Source of the DNA: Diplosphaera chodatii
Lineage: Eukaryota; Chlorophyta; Trebouxiophyceae; Prasiolales; Stichococcaceae
Length of the DNA: 64,000 bases
Assembly: GCA_032358165.1 (NCBI GenBank)
Contig: JAALGY010000008.1
Location: forward strand, 2,394,222-2,458,221
Direction: 5' to 3'
Under the pieces are notes generated by a model. That model saw only the letters and a list, made by a program, of their open reading frames with translations, made no database searches and was not told the origin of the DNA. Of the stretch, positions 22,501 through 32,730 are shown piece after piece; the first letter of the stretch is position 1, and each line of letters starts with the position of its first letter. Position numbers and translations under genes: made by a program.

Positions 22501-25500
22501 ATGGACCGCCAGCAATATCATCGCAGCCCAGCGACCGCCCAGAATCTGCCGGGGGAGGTGCTGGAGCGGGTTCTGGCGCATGTTCCCTTCCGGGAGCGGT
22601 GCGGCTGTTATGCAAACTGATCACCATCCAGTACACAAGTGCTTCTGAGGGCGCGCTCAAGGTCCTGGATCCACATCTCGCATGTCGTGTACCATGCAGG
22701 GTCAGGGCTGAAGGCGTCTGCCGCGCCTGGCGGCTGCACCTGTCGCAGCGCGTCCTGCCGCTGTGGCAGGCAAGATCGGGAGACCTCTTGCCTGTGTTGA
22801 TGGGGTGGTCATCCCGTACCGCGCCCTCAGATTTCAACTGCTGTGCAGCCGCTTGATTCTTGCCATTGCGAACGCAGGCTGCCAGCATTGGGGACGGCGG
22901 CAGTTGGGGCATCAGCGAAGACGCCATGTCGGGTTCTGACGATGACGACGCCCCAAATCTGCCACCCAACACCCAAAGTGGCCTCACGAAGCAGAAGCTG
23001 CGGTTGTTCCTGCCGCTGCAGCGCTGGCTGTGGCGCCACGGCGGCGCGCTGCAGCAGCTGCAGTGCTGCACAGCATTCAGCACCGGGGCTCCTGACGACC
23101 CATCTGCTGTGGTGAGCAAGTGCAGCATGTATTGCACGGAAGCGGCTGTGTGGCACTCGTTGCGGGCATGCGCTGCTGCTGTACGGCTGCCGTGATGACG
23201 AAGCTTGAATATGTGATGTGGTGCTTCCACTTGAATGTTGACTATCTCCTTGGTGTCTGGCAGGATGCGGATGACAGCTTGCTGGCTGCTCTGCTGACCA
23301 CCCTGGCTGGAGCCGCGCCCTCGCTGCAGGTGCGTCCCAGCTGCACTCTCTTCTTGAAATCCGCGGTCCATCATGAAACATGGCACGTGAGTGTAGCTGC
23401 AGATGCTGCGCCTTCTGCACCGGGACCAGGCATGCCATCAGACGCACGTGCACTCTGCATGTGTTGGTCACGCCGAGCCAGTCTTCGCTGCAGGCGCTGC
23501 GGCTGGACGCACGTGCCGCCAGGACGCTGGCCAACGGCAGCCTGGTGGGCATCGCCGGCATGGGCGGGCGGCTGCGGCAGCTGGCGCTGCTGGGGCTGCA
23601 GCGGGTGACAGACGACAGCCTGCTGGCGGCGCTGGCGCAGCTGCCCCTGCTGCAGGTGCGCGTTGTACCAATGCCTGACCACTGACGCTTGAAGCAGGGC
23701 CGAGAGTACAGCGAGCATTGTGCAATGAACGCTGGTGGCATCATAAGTGTGGCTGCACACAGGCATCCACTGCAGCCTTCGCTTCACTGGTGACTTGCAA
23801 GTGACTTCAAATGCTGTCAGACACTGGACAGCATAGTGCAAATTCGCGACTGGTTGTGTTTATACTCTGGCCAAATTTGTCACCTTCACACTGTCAATTT
23901 TCCGCCTCGGCCGCAGGACCTGGCCGTCATGTTCGAGAACGGGCGTGCCAAGGGTGGGAGGTGGGTGTGGGCGCAGCAGGGCGAGGATGAGCCGGAGCCG
24001 CCCGGGCCGCCGCGCATGATGGACCTGCTGCACGGCATCGCTGCGTCATGCCAGGTGCGCACGTCTCATGCAAGTTTCGAACCTGTGGCAGCAAGGCACT
24101 CGCGGCGCTCGGCGTGCTGCGTGTATTGGACTCAGACCTGTGTGGCTGCAGCTTTGAAACGCTGCAAGCATGGTGGCACTGCATGGTGCACACTCGGCTG
24201 GACGAATGATTGTATGTAGATGTTCTAATATCCGCCTGCTCAACCCAATTACACCTGTTTCAGGCACAGCAGACGCTGCCAGCTGCAGAACTCCAGTCCT
24301 GATCGTCGCAGGCACTGCAGACGCTGGCGATTGGCTACCCTCCAGGCGCCCCTGGTGTCCAGCGCCGGGCCGCCGTGCCACTGACATATCAGCGGCTGCC
24401 GGATTCCATGTCTCGGCTGACGGCGCTGAGCTGCCTGACGCTGCAGAATGTCGGCTGGGAGTGCCACCGCGACGGCCTGCCACACCTGCCCCAGGTGAAC
24501 TGAGAGGCCGAGGCATTGCGTGGTTGATGATCAATAGTGTCATGGGCCAGTCCCTCCTTGCCGTGAGCTGCGCCCCATGTTGCGTCGCGTCTGGTGCCGG
24601 GCGCTTAAGTGGCCTGCAGCGAAGCGGTCATGCATGATCGGAGAAAGAAAGTGCATCAGCATGTGCAAACTCATCCCATGTGAGTCTTGATGCGGCATGT
24701 TTGCATTTGAACACGGTGCTTGACAACTTCCTGGTGGCTGTTCCTGCATGCAGCTGCGGCGCTTCTCCTTGCGGGGCAATTGCGGCCAGCTGAGCAAGGA
24801 GGATCCGGACTACAGCCACCGGCTCAGCACCCTGACGCGCCTCGAGGCCCTGCAGGTGCGAAAGCAAGCAGTCTGATGCGTCTGTGAGTGTCTGGCTTGC
24901 TTGGGGGCTTTGCCAACCATGTTGCATGCACAGGCTGCCACTGGTTCAACCTTGTTCAAAACCACTGCTGTGGGTCGACCCTGTTCGCGACTGTAAGAGC
25001 CATGTAACGAGTGCCTTCAGAACTTCACGGCTGCACCTGCCATGGTCGGGTCATAACTGCCCTGCAGGCGGCGCTGCCGGAGTGGCCGGGCCGGCTGCCG
25101 CCCGGCCTCACGCAGCTGGTGCTGGCGCCGCTGACGACGAGCAGCAAGCACGCGCGGGACCATGCCTCGCGCGGCCTGCCCTTCATCCAGACGCACCTGC
25201 CGCCGCTGCGCGCGCTGCGCCACCTGGCGCTGCATGGCCTGAGCGGCGTGCGGAGGCAGTTTCTGGAGGAGATGTGCGCCGCCGCGGCGGCGCTGCCGCA
25301 GCTGGTCAGCCTGCACCTGGTGAGCGAGAGGATCCGCAATCCCTGCCGCTTGACATGCATCTGCGCTTGACGGCCATCGGCGGTTGGCATCCGTCTTCGT
25401 GCAAGGAAGTGCACCAGGCGAGCTGTTGTGCACCTGATTATGTTATCCCATGCAAAGCGTGTCCATATCTGCACACGCGGGCACTGTTGTGTCCGCAGGT

Positions 25501-26686
25501 CAGGTGCCACCTGCACATCGTGCCCGTGGAGCTGTGCGAGCTGTCGCAGCTGCAGCTGCTGAACCTGTCGTACAACGAGCTGGAACAGAACTGCTTCAAG
25601 ACGCTTGCACGGGCGCCTCTGCACAAGGTGCGCATCCTTGTGAAGCTGTGCAAGTGCAGATGTGGCTCGTCATGCAGAATGTGAGCCACATAACATGGCG
25701 ACCCTCTCTGCCTTTGGACTCTTATACTTTGTTCCTCCGATTCCTTTGCTGAAAGTGCTGTGCCTCATGCAGTTGATGTCGTGCAAGCAGCTGGACCTGC
25801 GGTGTGACGCCCACCACAACTGGGATGAAGACAACCTACTTCAGTGAGCGCTGCATCTGATCGGGCTGCCTGCTGTTCCGCAGGGGGTGTGCCATCTGCG
25901 CTTTGCTATACATGCTGTGCCTTGAATCGTGCTAGCAGCAAGGCAACAGCAGCGCAGCTGGTCTGCGCACGCCAACCCCTAAGTAAATACCACATGTCAT
26001 GCACCTTGCGCAGGCCAGACAGTGTCCTGGCGATTGCGCGTATGCCGGCCCTGGAGCAGCTGGCGCTGCCGCCTGCAGACGCCTTCAAGGAGCCGTCTGC
26101 CGCTGCCGAGGTGCGGGACGCGGCACTGCACGGCAATTCCGGGAGTTACTTAGCGTTCTGGCGCTGCTGTGGTGCCGTCCAACCTGCGCTGTGCTCAGCT
26201 GCGCAGCATATGCGATCGGCTAGCTGGCCTCATGCTCTGGCAATCACGACCTTCAAACTCACTGACAGCTTGCCCGGCAGGTGCAGGTACAATCAGGCAC
26301 CTCTGACGGCCGCATCGGCAGCAGCTGCGACCCGGATGACACGGTGAACAATACTTCACATCCCTGTTGACGGCGCACTCTGTTGTTCACCACCGAGCGT
26401 GGCACCTGCCCGAAGGTGCTGGACACATCTGATCTGATGATCTGCCACAACAGCTCCTATCAGCTGAAGTCACATCACAACACTCCAGTGTTCGTTGCTC
26501 CTACAGGAAGCGCAGCTGGCGCAGTGCCGGCCGCCGGGCCTGCCGCCCATCAGGGTCGTCACGCAGATGCCCGAGTCAGACCGCTGGGGCGCGCTTGACG
26601 TGGAGCTGCCCTTCGGCGAGGTCAACGACATGCTGGGGGTGCAGCTGGACCGCAGCATTGCGCGGGGGGTCCCCATGAATGTGTAG
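22501..26686 (+). CDS. F-box / leucine-rich-repeat protein (cluster copy C)
   Basis: Fourteen exons (22501-22598, 22700-22769, 22878-23111, 23264-23329, 23494-23655, 23917-24054, 24312-24494, 24754-24855, 25068-25319, 25499-25627, 25773-25843, 26014-26110, 26281-26343, 26507-26686) sum to 1845 nt, 614 residues. The N-terminal F-box (LPGEVLERVLAHVPFRER, then RVRAEGVCRAWRLHL) should bind SKP1. LRRs follow, each in its own exon: LRQLALLGLQRVTDDSLLAA, LTALSCLTLQNVGW, LRRFSLRGN, LRALRHLALHGL, LQLLNLSYNEL, MPALEQLALP. The tail PPIRVVTQMPESDRW ... VNDMLGVQLDRSIARGVP is shared by all copies. Introns 3-10 and 12-13 are phase 0. Intron 2 has a GC donor (CAG|GCAAGA). Probable role: substrate receptor of an SCF ubiquitin ligase; the substrate is unknown. 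Confidence 0.82.
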
Positions 26687-27369
26687 AGTCATGGCCACAT
26701 ACCAGTACAATCACAGCGGCGGCTGACATTGTCACGGGAGGCATAGCTGGATGGCGGCGTGCTTTGGTGCCCAACCCCCAGCCAATCACTGCTGTAGCAT
26801 GTGTGAACGAGAAACCAAGGTACTGATATGCCGAGGGCGCTCTCACTTACAACGTATTGCCAAGGACCGTGTTGGTCACCTCGGATTGATGATCTGAAGG
26901 GTACAGAGGGACCAAATGTCAATGGTTGCAGGCATAACCAGGAGCATCCATCTGCAGATGGATGGTCACTTTCATGCATTGCATCTCGATTGACCCCAGT
27001 ATCGGATCTGTCACGTTCAGATCCTGGATGCTGCGTCACCTGCCGGCCTGCTGCGCACTGCACGAAAGCTCGCTCAGATGCATCATGCATGCTGAGCAAA
27101 CGACGCCACATCGGCAGCAGCGCACCTCCACTCTTGACTCCTGACATGAATTTGTGCCTGCTGCAAGGCATGCACGAAGCACTTGTCGGAGGTTTACACC
27201 AACCGGTCAAATTGCAACTTCGTTTCTGACCACCCTGGTGGCACATCGGTTGCTGCATCACACATCAAGCCTTGCGAGTCGCTTCAGCATCCGTGCGCCC
27301 AGGCCTGACAGCAGCGCAGGGGTCAAACGTAGGTGCCCTAGCCACCTACCAGGACGCTGCGACGACGGC
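26687..27369. other. Intergenic region between copies C and D
   Basis: No coding exon recognised. It should hold the 3' UTR of C and the promoter of D. Confidence 0.45.
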
Positions 27370-30300
27370 ATGGACAGCACGCAGGCCCGCCACAGAGTCA
27401 GGACCGTCCAGGACTTGCCGGACGAGGCGCTGGAGCGCATCCTGGCCCGTGTGCCCACTGTGCAAGCCAGGTGCGGTGCGGCACACAGGAGAACACCAAT
27501 GGAACCCCAACTCAGGCCTTGCGCGCGGTCTCGTTGTCGACTAGTACATGCTGCTGGGCGTATTCAGAGGCTTCTCCTACCACACACTGCGCTGATTTGC
27601 AGGGTGAGCGCTGCGGCAGTGTGCCGCGCATGGCGCCAGCTTCTGGCGGACCGGAACCTGCGGCTGTGGCAGGCAAGGCTGCAGTCACACCTGCTGCACA
27701 GGCCGTTCATTGTCTGCAAACAGACGTTAGGCTGTGAGAAGTCAGCACGCATGCAGCCCACACTGCACATGATTGCCACTGACGGGGTGCCGTGGAATGC
27801 AGGCAGTCAGCATCGGGCATCAAGACAAGTGGGACACAGCGATCGGCGAGCACGGGTACCCGGACCGTGACGACAGGGACGGCAGCCTGGTCGCGGACAG
27901 GGTGCGGCTGCTCCTGGCGCTGCAGCGCTGGCTGTGGCGCCGCGGCGGCGGCCTGCTGCAGCTGCAGTGCAGCACGGCGTTCAACACAAATGTAAGCTGC
28001 TGACCTGTTTGCTGCATCAGCCGTGATACTGCAGTGCACCACGCTGTAAGCAAAAGCTGCTTGCCTGTAGTAAAAGAGCTGCTGTGCTTGCTGTGTCATC
28101 AGTACGCAACTGCATGTCGAGGATCAGCACCCGCAACACGTCAGCAGGCGGGAGCTGCAGTTGTGCCATGTTCTCAGCAGCAGCATGGGCTTTGCTGGTG
28201 CCAGGGCATGGCGGAAGACGGCCTGCTGACTGCAATGCTGGCCGCACTCCCTGCCGCCGCACCGTCGCTGCAGGTGCTTTTAGCCGGCGTGCTTCAGGAC
28301 GATTATTCAATCGAGCAGACGTCCCGTGTAGGTCTCTGTGCGCCTGCAGCACTGTGCGCAGCATGGCCGCTGGTGCCTCCTGCTGTGCGATGTCGGGCAT
28401 AACAGCACACGGGGAACAGCGCTTGTAGCGTGCAGCGCATGGTGCCTTGCAGGGTCTGCGGGTGGATGGCGCCGCCGCCGCCGGCATGACCAACAGCAGC
28501 CTCGTTGGCATCGCCGGCATGGGCGACCGGCTGCGGCAGCTGGCGCTGATCGGGCTGTGGCACGCGTCGGACGCCAGCCTCATGGCGGCCCTGGCGCAGC
28601 TGCCCCTGCTGCAGGTGCGCCGTGATGGCACGGATCTGTCTGCAGGCGTGTCCTGTCAGAGCATGGCGGTCAGGTTAGAACAGCAGCGGTGTCTGTGGAA
28701 CTGGAGGTCAGGAGGACTGAGGGATGCTGCAGGCGCATGTGATCTGTGTATGATGCAGGCTGCGAGTAGCTGGGATGTCTCAGCAGGACATCACAAATCA
28801 GTTTGAGCAGGGGCCTCCAGCGTTGTCGTTCAGCAGCGTGATCTGCAAGGCGTCCAGTTGCACTGCTCCGCAGCCTGCCCTAAACCCTAAACCCTGGGGA
28901 CCGCAGGACCTTGCGATCATGTTCGTCGACGAGGAGGACAAGGACGAGGCGCTGCAGTGGACGCAGAGCCGAAAGCCCAAATACCCGCAGCCCGACATCC
29001 TACGGCTGCTGGACCACGCTGCCGCATCATGCCCGGTACGCTGCATGACGAGAACCTCGCGCCACCGCGGCGTGACTGTATGACCCAGTCTGAACAGGTG
29101 TTCACGACACGCATGTGTGTGGCTTTGGCTCTGCAACTGTGCACAGCTTCACATGTCAGACACATGTCGAGTTTCAACGACAGAGCAAACCTTTCACTCA
29201 CCACCTGATCATCAGCCCACAACAAGACAAAGTCAGTCAGTTGAATGGACAAAATACGTGTCCTGAAATGCATATGAACGAAGTGCTGTGGTCTCCCGCA
29301 GGCGCTGCGGACGCTGGCGCTCGGTTACCTCCCGAACAGGGCACACCACCAGCCCTGGGGCGACGTCACCAGGAACGCGCGGCCGCTGCCGGCGTCCATG
29401 TCGCGGCTCACGGCGCTGAGCAGCCTGGCGCTGCACGACGTCGGCTGGGAGTACACGCCCGAGGGCCTGCCGGACCTGCCCCAGGTGCGCCGCCTGTCAA
29501 CACCAGGGGAGGCCGGACTGTTGATATCCGTGCTCATGCACGACATGTGGCACGACCCTGACCTGCGCAGGGATGTTCAATGCGCATGCTGCCAGTGGGG
29601 GCAAGCTGGGCCGCACCTGAGCACCTGCAATTGTATGCTATGCTCGCATGCATCGCTCATCAGGGCAGGGGCTGCTGTGCGGGGGATTTTTAGGCACAGG
29701 GCAGCTGCAAACCCTACAAGTTCGTATGCGTGGAGCAGCATCACCAACATTCAGCTCTCAGTCACATGCTCGCGCGCAGCAGGATAGTTTCTCTGAAGCC
29801 CGCTGGTTGTCCTGCCCCGCAGTTGAGGCGGCTGAGCCTCAGGGGTGACTGCCGCATGCCAGGCATCCTGCACCCAGCCCTGCCGCACCAGCTGAAGACC
29901 CTCACTAGCCTGCAGGCGCTGCAGGTGCCAACCCTGTGCAAGTGGACAACTCCGTGTTCTTCATGAGGGAGACGTGCTGCTTAGCGCTGACGTGCTGATC
30001 GTTTGCCGGCTGTCCGGTGTGTGCCCAGCATCATGGCGGCTGCTGAGCCCCGTACGGGCGGCAATTGTAGCTGTGGGTGACGATGCAGCAGTCCAGCCTG
30101 CAACGGGCACGCATGGTCGGCCGCCTCCCGCTGCGGACACAGGTGGCAGCTGGGAATTGCAGCCTTGGCCCTGTGTTTTGAGGGTTCCCCCCAATTTGCC
30201 AATTGCAGGTGACCCTGCCGCGCTGGGTGGGTCGGCTGCCCGCCGGCCTCACGCAGCTCGTCATGTCGCCATACCGCCAGCGCCAGGTGGCCCCCGAGGT

Positions 30301-31955
30301 GGCCGATGGCCGGGCCCTGGACGCCGCCGTCTTCTTCCGGAGCCTGCCGCTGCTGCGCGGCCTGCGCCACCTGGTATGCTTTCTGAGCCCTATTATGTCT
30401 TGGAGCACATGCATATCGTGTACGTGTACCAATGTGTGGTGTGTGTGTCAATGTTGCAGGCGTTTCATCGCCTGCCCGAGATCGGCGAGGACTTTCTGCA
30501 GGAGGTCTGCGCCGCCGCTGCAGCGCTGCCGCGTCTGATCAGCCTGCACCTGGTGCGCACCCCAGCTGCACAACCCACCCTGAAGCCCTGGTCCCGGTCA
30601 TAAATTTGCAGTGGCGCGAAGCACCATGGTGTGACAAACCCATCACCATGTATGCGTTCGCTCGTGCTGTGCCAGACCGTGCATTGCGCTCTCTCATGTT
30701 GCAGCCTGCACATTTGCGCAGGTGCGCTGCAGCGTGAGTGCCCTGCCGGGCGCGCTGTGCGAGCTGTCGCGGCTCCAGCTGCTGAACCTGTCGCACAACG
30801 AGGCGCTGCACGCCGATGGCTGCCGCAGCCTCGCGCAGTCGCCCCTGCACAAGGTGCGCAGCATGCTCACGAACCCACCTGTCGGACATTTGGACGACAT
30901 CACGTGATCCAGTCCTGTGCGCCATGGCCACACCACCTAGGTGTCTTGCTTCAGGCCCTCTTTCCGTTCGCATGCCCCTGGATACGGCTGGCTTGCGTGA
31001 CTCAAATTTGATCGTCGTGGTATCGTGTTTGCAGCTGACATCCTGCAGATGGCTGGACCTGCGGTGCGCCACCCGCGTCTTCATGCGGGTGGTGCCGCTC
31101 CAGTGAGTAAACACTCTATCGCGGGCCGCCCGCTGCCTTGCACAGCACATGAGGGCTCGCTGCGGAGCCGTCACACCAGCACCGCGCGCCAGCGTTGTGC
31201 ACATGACATTGTGCATCTGCACTGCCGCTTGTCAACGTTGCATTCGCACTTTCACATGCTGCTGTGCGGTAACCGCAGGCCGGACACCATAGCAGCGCTC
31301 GCCGGCATGCCAGCCCTGGAGCACCTGGCGCTGCCGCCTACCGTGCCCCACCAGCCTCACGTGCGTGCAGTGCTTCTTGAACTAGCGCATGTCAGCGGCC
31401 GCCTCCTTGTGTGGAAAAACCGGCGCTGCGGCGCCGCCACCAGCTGCTGCGCGCTCTGGGCTCCACTGGTGCACTGGTGCAGCTTGCAGCTGTGCGCTGG
31501 ACTTGACATGCTTCGCCTGTCACGTCAGGGCCTGGATGGAGTCCCGGAGGACATCCTGGGACTCCTCGCACCGCCGGTGCAGCTGGACATCCCCAGCGTC
31601 TACACCGACGGCAATCTCACAATTGGAGAAACGGTGAGCACTGACTGACACACCCCTATCCATTGCTGCTCGCGATTTCACAACCAGGACCTGTTCCTGC
31701 ATGGGGCCGCAGTCTGCACGTCTGGCCAGCTGCCACGAAGTGCATCGTCAGATCGTCATCTGCCCGGTCTGCCTGTAGGAGGTCGCCCTGTTGGCGCAGC
31801 ATCGGAAGCCCGGCATGCCGCCCATCAGGGTGGCGGCGGACATGCCCACATCGGACAGCTGGGCTGCGGTCAGCGTGGACCTGCCCTTTGCGGAGGTCAA
31901 CGATGTGCTGGGGGTGCAGCTGGACCGCAGCATCATGCGTGGGGTGCCCCATTGA
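27370..31955 (+). CDS. F-box / leucine-rich-repeat protein (cluster copy D)
   Basis: Fifteen exons (27370-27470, 27603-27672, 27803-27991, 28205-28273, 28453-28614, 28907-29035, 29302-29484, 29823-29924, 30209-30373, 30460-30552, 30722-30853, 31035-31102, 31279-31360, 31529-31633, 31779-31955) sum to 1827 nt, 608 residues. The architecture is that of copy C: F-box (LPDEALERILARVPTVQAR, then RVSAAAVCRAWRQLL), the RWLWRRGGGLLQLQC block, LRR exons, then the tail with FAEVNDVLGVQLDRSIMRGV. It differs from C and B in one extra intron (30374-30459) that splits a single LRR exon of the others without changing the alignment. Intron 2 has a GC donor (CAG|GCAAGG). Intron 5 carries a telomere-like repeat next to its acceptor. 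Probable SCF substrate receptor. Confidence 0.83.
28878..28895 (-). repeat. Interstitial telomeric repeat inside intron 5 of copy D
   Basis: CCCTAAACCCTAAACCCT is two and a half units of the complement of TTTAGGG. It lies 11 nt upstream of the first base of exon 6, within the region where the polypyrimidine tract would be. Confidence 0.9.
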
Positions 31956-32730
31956 CAGGCAGCCTGCAACGGCATCGGGTGAGCACCTCGCAGAGGGTTG
32001 AATGGAGAAACTCCTGGTACGCAGGCCCTTTGCTGGCGGCATTGTTGAGCTGTGGCTTGTGCCGGTGTCGGCACATGTTTCGTTGCTCACTGTTTCGACT
32101 TCTCAGCTAAGCTGATCTGGACGATCAGCGTTGTATTGAGTTTGACAATGTTGCATGGGTGTGCACGTGTGGAATTCGGCGGTTCCGTCAAGGTGTTGAA
32201 GAAATGTCGTCGCTTGGAGGAAGCCCCGGATTACTTGATTGGTTGAGCAGTCCAAGTCCCAAGTTTGTGGATTGCTGAACCTTCGTACCAGAGAAAACAC
32301 ATGACTAACTTTTCACCAGCATTTGTGACTGTTGTACACAATGCCCAGAAACCCTGGAAACATTCAGTGCCATGAGCTAGGAGGCAGCTGCGCCACAGCA
32401 CCATTGTGCACCAACACTTGACCACCGTGCGGGGCAGATCACAACGCGGGGCAGAACAACAACGGTCGTGTGTCTATGGTGTACTGTCATGGACATTGTG
32501 CATCCCAGCTTACGCATCCTCAACGTGCAATCTTCACACACACTGCTGAATTGTATGGTTCAGTTCTGCCCATGGCCAGGAGACGTTGTGTATGGATGTA
32601 GCTGCCGCCGGCTGTATAAGGCAGCAGCCCAGTCGTTGTTCAATCTTGGTTGTGCTTCAACATGACGGTGACACAAGCGAGCTGCTGCTCATGAGGCTAG
32701 CTGACCACATCCACCGCAACACTACGATCG
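31956..32730. other. Intergenic region (convergent: copy D and SUFC)
   Basis: About 775 bp between two gene ends, relatively AT-rich for this window, as expected of 3' UTRs. Nothing further recognised. Confidence 0.5.

Noticed and set aside
21977..23386. 469-codon minus-strand open frame
   Set aside because: It covers the promoter and first exons of F-box copy C on the opposite strand. It has no recognisable domain and is explained as a shadow.
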